A stretch of DNA of 6,361 nucleotides from Pseudomonadota bacterium (GTDB taxonomy: Bacteria; Pseudomonadota; Alphaproteobacteria; Acetobacterales; Acetobacteraceae). The stretch covers positions 1 through 6,361 of the forward strand of contig JAJZFF010000689.1 in the NCBI GenBank assembly GCA_021805485.1. The letters are read 5' to 3'. Shown here in pieces: positions 1 through 6,128 of this stretch (position 1 is the stretch's first letter; each line of letters opens with the position of its first letter). The position numbers were made by a program, and so were the translations under genes. The notes under the pieces were generated by a model. That model did no database searches. It was not told the DNA's origin and saw only the letters and a list, made by a program, of their open reading frames with translations.

Positions 1-273
1 GGCGCGTTCGGCGCGACCATCGCCGGCACCGTGCTGCTGCTGCGCCTCGGCGGGCAGATCGACGCGCCTGGCGCCGCGGCCGAACGCGCGATGGCGGCGA
101 ACCCGGCGCTGCCGGCGGCATTCCACGCGGCGTTCCTGATCACCGCCGGCTTCGCCCTGCTCGGCCTCGTCGCGGCCATCCGGGTGGAGGACACGCCGCT
201 GCGCGAAACCGTGGCAACCGACGGCACCGACACCGACGAGGCCGACGCCGAACCCGCCGCGATCGGCCACTGA
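1..273 (+). CDS. MFS drug-efflux transporter, C-terminal fragment
   Basis: The frame is open from the first base of the window and ends at TGA 271-273, so only about 90 C-terminal residues are present and the start lies upstream. The fragment opens with a Gly/Ala-rich helix (GAFGATIAGTVLLLRLGG), has a hydrophilic stretch around residues 19-38, then a second hydrophobic helix (FHAAFLITAGFALLGLVAAI), followed by the charged boundary VEDTPLR and an acidic Asp/Glu/Thr-rich tail. This order (GAFG helix, extracytoplasmic loop, last membrane helix starting near AFH, then a charged PLR boundary) is typical of the end of DHA2-type (14-helix EmrB/QacA-like) major facilitator exporters, which use the proton gradient to expel drugs or metabolites across the inner membrane. 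The substrate cannot be inferred from the fragment. Another MFS subfamily remains possible. Nothing downstream on this strand looks co-transcribed. Confidence 0.72.
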   Translation, partial: GAFGATIAGTVLLLRLGGQIDAPGAAAERAMAANPALPAAFHAAFLITAGFALLGLVAAIRVEDTPLRETVATDGTDTDEADAEPAAIGH

Positions 274-282
274 CGTTTTGCC

Positions 283-300
283 CCGCGCCGCGCGGCGCGG
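283..300 (+). repeat. Perfect 18-bp palindrome behind the MFS gene
   Basis: Bases 283-300 (CCGCGCCGCGCGGCGCGG) equal their own reverse complement. As RNA this folds into a 7-bp all-GC stem with a 4-base loop, starting 9 bases after the MFS stop codon. No T-run follows, so it is not a canonical intrinsic terminator, but the position suggests a role in 3'-end formation or stabilisation of the MFS transcript. GC-rich DNA throws up such palindromes by chance, which limits confidence. Confidence 0.4.
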
Positions 301-305
301 ACGAA

Positions 306-321
306 ATCACGTTTCCGTGAT
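306..321. repeat. Small inverted repeat ATCACG-TTTC-CGTGAT
   Basis: A perfect 6-bp inverted repeat with a 4-base spacer lies 5 bases after the GC palindrome at 283-300. Its mixed composition makes it less likely to be a pure GC-bias product. It could be a second hairpin of the MFS transcript's 3' end or a protein-binding dyad; the sequence does not decide between them. Confidence 0.35.
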
Positions 322-461
322 GATGCGGCGCGGCATCCGGGCCGCCTCGTCCCCCGCGCAATAAAATTTCGCGATCCACGCGGCGCGAGGGCAGCGGGAT
401 TGCCGCGCGGCGCCGCCGCGCGCAGCGATCGGCAAGCCGTTACGATCCGGACAAAAACCTG

Positions 462-477
462 ATTTTGCTCGCAAATT
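462..477. promoter_or_regulatory. Operator-like dyad in the oxidoreductase upstream region
   Basis: The sequence TTTGC-TC-GCAAA (464-475) is a perfect 5-bp inverted repeat with a 2-base spacer, and one further outer pair also matches (462/477). It sits 70-85 bases upstream of the oxidoreductase start, in the most AT-rich part of the intergenic region, where a regulator binding site would be expected. No known consensus is recognised and the call rests only on symmetry and place. Confidence 0.25.
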
Positions 478-504
478 TCGATCGCGCGGCGCATAATTCG
501 CGGC

Positions 505-533
505 GGATAAAAAGCCCGGCGCAAAGGCCGGGC
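505..533 (-). terminator. Intrinsic terminator-like hairpin reading on the minus strand
   Basis: GCCCGGC (514-520) and GCCGGGC (527-533) form a perfect 7-bp GC stem with a 6-base loop. Five A residues at 509-513 precede it on the plus strand, so on the minus strand the hairpin is followed directly by TTTTTATCC. That is a textbook rho-independent terminator for RNA coming leftward, antisense to the oxidoreductase gene. On the plus strand there is no T-run; there the hairpin would lie in the 5' untranslated leader, ending just before the GGGGGA ribosome-binding sequence at 534-539, and could influence translation initiation. No minus-strand gene lies immediately to its right; the nearest one pointing at it is the AbrB-family gene 3.4 kb away. 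Confidence 0.55.
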
Positions 534-547
534 GGGGGAAATTCCGC

Positions 548-3500
548 ATGAAGACCGCCGACACCATGCTCGACATCCGCTACCGCCCCGGCCCCGGACG
601 GGTGATCCTGACCGGAACCCAGGCGCTGATCCGCCTGCTGCTGGCGCAGCGCCGGCGCGACGCGGCCTCGGGGCTGAACACGGCGGGGTTTCTCTCCGGC
701 TATCGCGGCTCGCCGCTCGGCGCGGTGGACATCCAGGCCCATGCCGCCGCCGCGGTGCTGGCGGCGGAGGGCATCGTCTTCCGCCCCGGCGTGAACGAGG
801 ACCTGGCGATGACCGCAATCTGGGGCACCCAGATCGTCCCGCTCTTCCCCGGCGCCACACACCAGGGCGTGTTCGCCATGTGGTATGGCAAGGGGCCGGG
901 GGTCGACCGCTCGGGCGATGCGCTCAAGCACGCCAATTACGCCGGCACCACGCGCCACGGCGGCGTGCTGGTGGTCGCGGGCGACGATCATGCGGCGAAA
1001 TCCTCCACCGTCGCGCATCAGAGCGAGCCGGCGCTGATCGCCGCCGGCGTGCCGGTGCTGGCGCCGAGCTCGGTGGCGGACATTCTCGAACTCGGGCTTT
1101 ATGGCTGGGCGGCCTCGCGCCATTCCGGCCTCTATGTCGGGTTCAAGACGGTCGAGGAGATCATCGACTGCACCGCCTCGGTCGAGACCGGCCTCGATGT
1201 CCCGATCATCCTGCCCGACATCGACCCCGACAGCGTCGCGATGCGGCTGCACGAGCCGGTGCTGGCGCAGGAGGCGCGGGTGCTCGGCCTGCGCCGGCCG
1301 GCGCTGATGGATTTCGTCGCCGCCAACCGGATCAACCGCATCGTCGAACCCGCCCCCGGCGCGCGGCTCGGCATCGTCACCGCCGGGAAATCCTTTCTCG
1401 ATGTCGAGCAGGCGCGGGCCGATCTCGGGCTCGGCTTCGCCCGCGTGCTCAAGCTCGGCATGACCTGGCCGGTCGAGCCCGGGATCGTGCGGGAGTTCGC
1501 GCGCGGGCTGGAGGAGATCGTCGTCGTCGAGGAAAAGGCGCCGGTGATCGAGGACCAGCTGCGGGCGATCCTCTACGGCATGGCCGGCGCGCCACGCATC
1601 GTCGGCAAGCGCGACGAGACCGGGGCCACGCTGTTCCGCGCCGAGAGCGACCTCTCCGCCGCCGATGTGACGCTCGGGCTCGGCCGGCGGGCGCAGCGCC
1701 TCCTGCCGGACGAGGCGCGGGAGGCGGCGCTCGCGCACCTCGCCGCGACGATCGAGGCCGGCCACGCGCTCGATTTCGGCGCCCACCGGGTGCCGCATTT
1801 CTGCGCCGGCTGCCCGCACAACACCAGCACGAAAGTGCCGGAGGGCTCGCGGGCGATGGCGGGCATCGGCTGCCATTTCATGGCGACGTGGATGGACCGC
1901 GCGACCGATGTCTATTCCCACATGGGCGGCGAGGGCGCGGCCTGGATCGGCCAGGCGCCGTTCACCACCGAGCGGCACGTCTTCGCCAATATCGGCGACG
2001 GCACCTATCACCATTCCGGCCTGCTCGCGATCCGCGCCGCCATCGCCGCCGGGGTGAACATCACCTATCGCGTGCTGTTCAACGACGCGGTGGCGATGAC
2101 CGGCGGCCAGCATGTCGACGGGCCGCTGAGCGTGCCGCAGATCACCCGCGAACTCGCCGCCGAAGGGGTGCGGCGGATCGAGGTGGTCACCGACGAGCCG
2201 GAGAAATACCGGGGTGTTGCCGATCTCGCGCCCGGCGTCAGGGTATCGCACCGCCGCGAGCTGGACGCGATCCAGCGCGCCATCCGCGAGATCCCCGGTG
2301 TCACCGCGATCGTCTACGACCAGACCTGCGCGACCGAGAAGCGCCGCCGCCGCAAGCGCGGCACGATGGCCGACCCGGCGAAGCGCGCCTTCATCAACAA
2401 GCGCGTCTGCGAGGGCTGCGGGGACTGTTCGCTGGTGTCGAACTGCATCGCCGTGGTGCCGGTGGAAACCCCGTTCGGCCGCAAGCGGGCGATCGACCAG
2501 TCCGCCTGCAACAAGGATTTCTCCTGCGTCGAGGGGTTCTGCCCGAGCTTCGTCACCGTGCATGGCGGCGGGCTGAAGCGGCCGGAGGCGACGCGCGCGG
2601 CCCCGCCCAATGACCTGCCCGAACCCGCGCTGCCGCCGCCGGAATGGGACATGGTGGTGGCCGGGATCGGCGGCACCGGCGTGGTGACGATCGGCGCGCT
2701 GCTCGGCATGGCCGCGCATCTCGACGGCACGCCGGTTTCGGTGGTCGATGTGCTCGGCCTCGCGCAGAAGGGCGGCGCCGTGGTCTCGCATCTGCGCTTC
2801 GGGGCGGCGGCCGGGGCGGCGCAGGCGCTGCGGGTGCCGGCCGGCCGGGCCAACCTGCTGCTCGGCTGCGACGCGCTGGTCGCCGGCGAGCGGGAGACGC
2901 TCGACTGCCTCGGCGAACAGACCCGGGCGGTGGTCAACCTGCACGAGACGATCACCGGGGAGTTCACCCGCAACCCCGCCTTCTCGCTGCCGATGGCGCG
3001 GCTGCGGCAGAGCCTGGCGCGCCGGGTGGGCGAGGCGCATCTCGACACGATCGAGGCCACCGCCATCGCCACCGCGCTGATGGGGGACGCGATCGCGACC
3101 AACCTGTTCCTGCTCGGCTATGCCTGGCAGCGCGGGCTCGTGCCGGTGAGCCGGGCGGCGATCGCGCAGGCGGTGGAGCTGAACGGGCAGGCGGTCGCCC
3201 TCAACCTCGCCGCCTTCGCCTGGGGCCGCGCCGCGGCGCATGACCGCAGCACCGTTGCGGCGGTGGCGGCACCGCCGGGGGCCGAGCCTTCCGGGTTCGA
3301 CGCGCTGTTCGACATGCTGCGCGACGATCTCGCCGCCTACCAGAACCGCCGCTACGCCGCGCGCTTCGCCGAGACGGTCGCCGCCGTGCGCGAGGCCGAG
3401 CGGGCGGTGCGGCCGGACTCGACGGAACTCGCCGAAACCGTGGCGCGCACGCTGCACCGGCTGATGGCCTACAAGGACGAATACGAGGTCGCCCGGCTGT

Positions 3501-3967
3501 ATTCCCGTCCCGCATTCCGCGCCGAGCTCGCGCGCACCTTCACCGACACGCGGGATATCCGCCTGCACCTCGCCCCGCCGCTGCTCGCCCGGCGCGACAA
3601 GGTGACCGGCCTGCCGCAAAAGCGCGAATACGGCCCCTGGATGCTGAAGGCGCTGGCCGCGCTGGCGCCGCTGAAGGTGCTGCGCGGCACGGTGCTCGAC
3701 CCGTTCGGCCACAGCGCCGAGCGGCGGGGCGAGCGCGCGCTGATCGGCCGCTACGAGACCACGGCGCGGCGGATCGCGCTGATGCTGGCCGAGGACAACT
3801 TCGCCGCCGCCCTGGCGCTGGCCGCGATTCCCGCCGAGATCCGCGGCTTCGGCCATGTGAAGGCACGCAACCTCGCCGCCGCCGGGGCACGCTGGGCGGA
3901 GCGCGAGGCCGCCTTCATCGCGCCGGCCCCGGCAGCCGCGCCGCGACTGCCGGCGGCGGCGGAATAG
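548..3967 (+). CDS. Single-chain indolepyruvate ferredoxin oxidoreductase-type enzyme
   Basis: A 1139-residue cytoplasmic enzyme of the fused indolepyruvate ferredoxin oxidoreductase family, which oxidatively decarboxylates aryl pyruvates (from Trp, Phe, Tyr) to acyl-CoA and passes electrons to an iron-sulfur carrier. Domains in order: N-terminal 2-oxoacid oxidoreductase domain (GYRGSPLG 51-58, NED 83-85); FCAGCPHN motif with C419/C422; thiamine-diphosphate site with GDG 483-485 and N512 in NDAVAMTGGQ; ferredoxin-like segment with C621, C624, C627, C633, C654, C660 and C665; gamma-type domain with a GIGGTG loop 706-711 and QKGG 740-743; and a C-terminal DUF6537-like region from about 915, with YKDEYEVARLY. 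Length and order fit the proteobacterial family (roughly 1150-1190 residues). The ATG at 548 is preceded by GGGGGA at 534-539 with 8 bases spacing; the in-frame ATG at 566 is the alternative. No ferredoxin or acyl-CoA ligase gene is adjacent. Family assignment is secure; the exact 2-oxoacid substrate is inferred. Confidence 0.93.
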   Translation: MKTADTMLDIRYRPGPGRVILTGTQALIRLLLAQRRRDAASGLNTAGFLSGYRGSPLGAVDIQAHAAAAVLAAEGIVFRPGVNEDLAMTAIWGTQIVPLFPGATHQGVFAMWYGKGPGVDRSGDALKHANYAGTTRHGGVLVVAGDDHAAKSSTVAHQSEPALIAAGVPVLAPSSVADILELGLYGWAASRHSGLYVGFKTVEEIIDCTASVETGLDVPIILPDIDPDSVAMRLHEPVLAQEARVLGLRRPALMDFVAANRINRIVEPAPGARLGIVTAGKSFLDVEQARADLGLGFARVLKLGMTWPVEPGIVREFARGLEEIVVVEEKAPVIEDQLRAILYGMAGAPRIVGKRDETGATLFRAESDLSAADVTLGLGRRAQRLLPDEAREAALAHLAATIEAGHALDFGAHRVPHFCAGCPHNTSTKVPEGSRAMAGIGCHFMATWMDRATDVYSHMGGEGAAWIGQAPFTTERHVFANIGDGTYHHSGLLAIRAAIAAGVNITYRVLFNDAVAMTGGQHVDGPLSVPQITRELAAEGVRRIEVVTDEPEKYRGVADLAPGVRVSHRRELDAIQRAIREIPGVTAIVYDQTCATEKRRRRKRGTMADPAKRAFINKRVCEGCGDCSLVSNCIAVVPVETPFGRKRAIDQSACNKDFSCVEGFCPSFVTVHGGGLKRPEATRAAPPNDLPEPALPPPEWDMVVAGIGGTGVVTIGALLGMAAHLDGTPVSVVDVLGLAQKGGAVVSHLRFGAAAGAAQALRVPAGRANLLLGCDALVAGERETLDCLGEQTRAVVNLHETITGEFTRNPAFSLPMARLRQSLARRVGEAHLDTIEATAIATALMGDAIATNLFLLGYAWQRGLVPVSRAAIAQAVELNGQAVALNLAAFAWGRAAAHDRSTVAAVAAPPGAEPSGFDALFDMLRDDLAAYQNRRYAARFAETVAAVREAERAVRPDSTELAETVARTLHRLMAYKDEYEVARLYSRPAFRAELARTFTDTRDIRLHLAPPLLARRDKVTGLPQKREYGPWMLKALAALAPLKVLRGTVLDPFGHSAERRGERALIGRYETTARRIALMLAEDNFAAALALAAIPAEIRGFGHVKARNLAAAGARWAEREAAFIAPAPAAAPRLPAAAE

Positions 3968-5032
3968 TCAGCCGCTCAAGCCGGCACGGCGGCGCAGCAG
4001 GCGGGCGAAGAGCGGCATGGTGAACATCACCAGCACCACCCGCAGCACATGCACGGCGAGCACGAAGGTCACGTCGGTCCGGGCGGCGATCGCCATCGCC
4101 AGCGCGGCATAGATGCCGCCGGGCAGCGTGGCGAGATAGCCGTCGAAATCCGAGGCGCCGGCGAGATGCGCGAGCAGAACGCCAAGCCCGGCGCAGATCA
4201 CGTTCACCAGCAGGATGAGCGCCAGCGCCGTCGGCAGCGCGCGGCCGATCTCGGCGAGCCGGCCGCGGGTGAAGCGCACCCCGGCCTGCCAGCCGATCGC
4301 CGCATAGGCGAGATCGACGATCGGGAACGGCACGCTCGCGCCGCCGGTGCGGCCGGTGAGGGTGATCCCGGCGGCGACGATCAGCGGGGCGAGCAGCGGC
4401 CCGGCCGGCATGCGGGTGAGGCGCGCGAGCACCAGGCCGGCCGGCGCGGCGATGGCGACGAGGGCAAGCCCCGCCAGCCCGGCCGGCCGCGGCGCCGCCG
4501 CCGGATGCCCGGCGGCATGAAACACGAAGGCGGCGACCAGCGGCATCGTCGCGGTGACGAAGCCGACGCGCAGATACTGCACCACCGCGACCATGCGGAT
4601 GTCGGCGCCGAGTTCGGCGGCCAGCGCCACGACGGCCGAGGCGCCGCCGGTGGTCAGCGCCAGCGCCCCCGTCGTCGCGTCCACATCGCGGCGCAGCCCC
4701 ATCAGCAGCCCGGCGCCGATCGAGACCAGCAATGTGATGAAGGTGACGATCACCACCGGCACCGCATGGGCGGCGAGCGCGCGCAGCGTCGAGGCACGGA
4801 CCAGCGCGCCGATGACGACGCCGAGCACCGCCTGCGCCGCGAGCGTCGCGCCGCGCGGCACGCCCTCGGGCGCCAGCCCGGCCAGGGCAAGCGCGGTGGC
4901 GACGAACAGCGCCGCGAACAGCGCCGCGGAAGGCACCCCCACCCGCGCCAGCAGAAGGGACAGCGCCACGGTCGCAAGCACGAGCAAGGCCCAGCGCGAT
5001 GCCGCCGCCTGGCGCGGGACCCTCATGAACAT
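3968..5032 (-). CDS. AbrB-family polytopic inner-membrane protein
   Basis: About 354 residues, almost all hydrophobic, with roughly ten to twelve membrane helices in two similar halves, as in the Gram-negative AbrB membrane family (often mislabelled 'ammonia monooxygenase' or 'transcriptional regulator'). Each half has the same signature: TTGGAS (127-132) then GAD and QYLR (152-155) in the first, and LPGG (303-306) then HVLR (328-331) in the second. The E. coli relative is linked to aidB expression; the biochemical role is unclear, so transport or sensing is only conjecture. Start choice: the frame stays open to a TTG at 5140, but those 36 extra residues are hydrophilic and unlike the family, so ATG 5032 (MFMRVPRQ) or ATG 5026 is preferred, giving a length near the E. 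coli protein. Neither ATG has a visible Shine-Dalgarno sequence. The TGA stop (3970-3968) directly touches the oxidoreductase stop on the other strand. Confidence 0.82.
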   Translation of the reverse strand: MFMRVPRQAAASRWALLVLATVALSLLLARVGVPSAALFAALFVATALALAGLAPEGVPRGATLAAQAVLGVVIGALVRASTLRALAAHAVPVVIVTFITLLVSIGAGLLMGLRRDVDATTGALALTTGGASAVVALAAELGADIRMVAVVQYLRVGFVTATMPLVAAFVFHAAGHPAAAPRPAGLAGLALVAIAAPAGLVLARLTRMPAGPLLAPLIVAAGITLTGRTGGASVPFPIVDLAYAAIGWQAGVRFTRGRLAEIGRALPTALALILLVNVICAGLGVLLAHLAGASDFDGYLATLPGGIYAALAMAIAARTDVTFVLAVHVLRVVLVMFTMPLFARLLRRRAGLSG

Positions 5033-5067
5033 GCCGGTAGAAACGTCAGGTCGGGTGCCATTCGCAT
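5023..5067 (-). CDS. Possible 14-residue leader peptide overlapping the abrB-family start
   Basis: On the minus strand an ATG at 5067-5065 opens a 14-codon frame (MRMAPDLTFLPACS) whose TGA (5025-5023) overlaps the ATG at 5026-5024 of the membrane-protein gene as ATGA, the classical arrangement for translational coupling. That would help explain why neither candidate start of the large gene has a recognisable ribosome-binding site. The mini-ORF's own ATG lies in the arm of a small hairpin (5057-5070) and also lacks a clear Shine-Dalgarno sequence. A frame this short arises easily by chance, so this is a hypothesis from position only. Confidence 0.22.
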   Translation of the reverse strand: MRMAPDLTFLPACS

Positions 5068-5085
5068 GGCGGAAACTCTGGCACC
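5054..5085 (-). promoter_or_regulatory. Nested, mutually exclusive inverted repeats in the abrB-family leader
   Basis: GGTGCCA (5054-5060) and TGGCACC (5079-5085) form a perfect 7-bp inverted repeat with an 18-base spacer. Inside it, GCCAT (5057-5061) and ATGGC (5066-5070) form a second perfect repeat with a 4-base loop. The two share bases 5057-5060, so they cannot form together. They lie 22-53 bases upstream of the ATG at 5032. Alternatives are a leader switch, a transcription-factor dyad, or chance. A third weaker pair, GGCGG (5087-5091) with CCGCC (5098-5102), lies next to them. Confidence 0.3.
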
Positions 5086-5144
5086 GGGCGGAAGATCCCG
5101 CCAGTTCCCGCCTTGCGCCCCACCCATGAGGCCAGGACAATGGC

Positions 5145-5171
5145 CCGCCGCCCGCGCGCGGCGGGCGGCGG
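5145..5171 (-). terminator. Strong GC hairpin just after the LysR gene
   Basis: Bases 5145-5155 and 5161-5171 form a perfect 11-bp all-GC stem with a 5-base loop, beginning 5 bases after the LysR stop codon (TGA 5179-5177) in the direction of transcription. No T-run follows on the minus strand, so it is not a canonical intrinsic terminator, but a stem this stable at this spot is a plausible pause site, rho-assisted terminator or 3'-end stabiliser. It separates the trxB–LysR unit from the membrane-protein gene on the same strand. Confidence 0.45.
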
Positions 5172-5176
5172 CGCGC

Positions 5177-6088
5177 TCAGCGGCGGCCGATCTCGGTGAC
5201 GAGAAAGTCCCGGAAGACGGAGACGCGCTTCGAGTTCCGCAATTCCTCGGGATAGACGAAATACATGTCGATCTTCGGCGCCTTCACCTCCGGCAGGATG
5301 CGGACGAGGCCGGTGGTGTCTTCCGTCAGGTAGTCCGGCACCGCGCCGATGCCGATGCCGCTGCGGATGGCGACCAGCATGGCCTGCAGCGAGTTCACCT
5401 CCAGCGCGCCGGCGCGCTGGGCGGCGCCATCCGGCCGGCCGATGCTGGCGATCCAGTTGACGTCCGCCACCGGCGGCTTGCGGTCGCCGAACAGGATCAG
5501 GCGGTGATCGTCGAGATCCTCCGGCCGCTCGGGGGTCTTGCCCACCTCGCGCAGATAGTCCTCCGAGGCGAAGATCTGCCAGCGAATCTCGCCCAGGCTG
5601 CGCTGCACCAGGTCGGGCTGGCGGGGCGGATGCATGCGGATCGCGACATCCGCCTCGCGCATCGCGAGGTCGAGATCGACATCGTCGAGCAGCAGCGAGA
5701 TGCTGACGTCCGGATACTGCTTGAGGAAGGCGCGCAGGCGGGGGGCGAGCCAGACCACGCCGAAACTGTGCGTCGTCGTCACCTTCAGCCGCCCGGCCGG
5801 GCGTTCCTTGCTCTCGGCCAGCAGCGCCTCGGTCATGGCGAGCTTGGCGAAGACGTCGCGCACCGTGCGGTTGAGCTGCTCGCCCTGCTCGGTGAGGATC
5901 AGCCCGCGCGCGTGGCGGTGGAACAGCGGCACCGCCAGCGCCTCCTCCAGCGCCGAAATCTGCCGCGACACCGCGGATTGCGAGAGGTTGAGCACATCGC
6001 CCGCATGGGTGAAGCTGCCCGCCTCGGCGACCGCGTGAAACACGCGCAATTTGTCCCAGTCCATGTGATTGCCTGTCACGGTGAGCAT
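5177..6088 (-). CDS. LysR-type transcriptional regulator, LsrB/VtlR-like
   Basis: A 303-residue LysR-type regulator. The winged helix-turn-helix spans about residues 10-69, with recognition-helix residues LSQSAVSRQISALEE (35-49) and the wing LFHRHARGLILTEQGE (55-70). A linker helix follows to about 95, and the effector-binding domain begins near RLKVTTTHSFG (100-110). The N-terminal phrase DWDKLRVFHAVAEAGSFTHAGD and the position directly downstream of trxB match what I recall of the alphaproteobacterial LsrB (Sinorhizobium, redox and envelope functions) and VtlR (Brucella, small-RNA activation) group. Orthology is an inference. It contains no cysteine at all. The ATG at 6088 is preceded by GGGAAAGGG, so close that the usable match is GGGA five bases away. 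The ATG at 6064 starts exactly at MDWDKLR, with AGG seven bases upstream, and is an equally reasonable start. It begins 40 bases after the trxB stop, so it is probably co-transcribed with trxB. Target genes cannot be read from this window. Confidence 0.9.
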   Translation of the reverse strand: MLTVTGNHMDWDKLRVFHAVAEAGSFTHAGDVLNLSQSAVSRQISALEEALAVPLFHRHARGLILTEQGEQLNRTVRDVFAKLAMTEALLAESKERPAGRLKVTTTHSFGVVWLAPRLRAFLKQYPDVSISLLLDDVDLDLAMREADVAIRMHPPRQPDLVQRSLGEIRWQIFASEDYLREVGKTPERPEDLDDHRLILFGDRKPPVADVNWIASIGRPDGAAQRAGALEVNSLQAMLVAIRSGIGIGAVPDYLTEDTTGLVRILPEVKAPKIDMYFVYPEELRNSKRVSVFRDFLVTEIGRR

Positions 6089-6128
6089 CCCTTTCCCGGC
6101 CGCGTTCGGGGCCGTCTTTTATATCGTC
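6089..6128 (-). other. trxB–LysR intergenic spacer with a weak hairpin
   Basis: The 40-base gap holds CGGCC (6097-6101) and GGCCG (6110-6114), a 5-bp stem with an 8-base loop. On the minus strand, the direction of both genes, no T-run follows, so it should not block read-through from trxB into the LysR gene. No promoter-like pair of hexamers is evident for separate LysR transcription, which supports a shared transcript. Confidence 0.35.

Larger units (their letters stand above)
274..547. other. Non-coding region upstream of the oxidoreductase gene
   Basis: These 274 bases carry no credible gene; the open frames crossing them on the minus strand are arginine/proline-rich shadows. The left part holds the two inverted repeats behind the MFS gene. 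The remainder shows three AT-rich islands in otherwise extreme GC: about 359-370, 451-480 and 492-513. They are the likeliest place for the oxidoreductase promoter. TAAAAT (362-367) and CATAAT (492-497) each match a sigma-70 -10 box at five of six positions, but neither has a good -35 box at proper spacing (the nearest to the second is TTGCTC at 465-470, 21 bases away). I therefore do not call a specific promoter. Confidence 0.5.

Noticed and set aside
307..576. An 89-codon minus-strand frame across the oxidoreductase upstream region
   Set aside because: It overlaps the oxidoreductase start and ribosome-binding site, runs through the terminator-like hairpin, and its product resembles no protein I recognise; it has no visible ribosome-binding site.
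880..2613. A long plus-strand frame of 577 codons inside the oxidoreductase gene
   Set aside because: It is an arginine/glycine-rich out-of-frame shadow of the coding sequence with no motif; the overlapping frame contains all catalytic motifs.
440..3856. A 1138-codon open frame antisense to nearly the whole oxidoreductase gene
   Set aside because: It is codon-aligned with the sense gene, so its stop codons would need TTA, CTA or TCA in the sense frame, which this high-GC gene avoids. The translation is rich in Arg, His, Gly and Ala with no recognisable domain, while the sense frame matches a known family throughout.
4554..5129. A 191-codon plus-strand frame opposite the membrane-protein gene
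   Set aside because: It is a Ser/Ala/Thr-rich complement of a hydrophobic coding sequence, typical of an antisense shadow, and the sense frame has clear AbrB-family repeats.
5033..5140. N-terminal extension of the membrane protein to a TTG start at 5140
   Set aside because: The extra 36 residues are hydrophilic, unlike the family N-terminus, and would make the protein longer than typical members; the ATG at 5032 or 5026 fits better.
6097..6120. Plus-strand terminator shape (5-bp stem followed by TCTTTT) between trxB and the LysR gene
   Set aside because: No plus-strand gene lies upstream of it within reach, the stem is short, and both neighbouring genes are on the minus strand, where no T-run follows.
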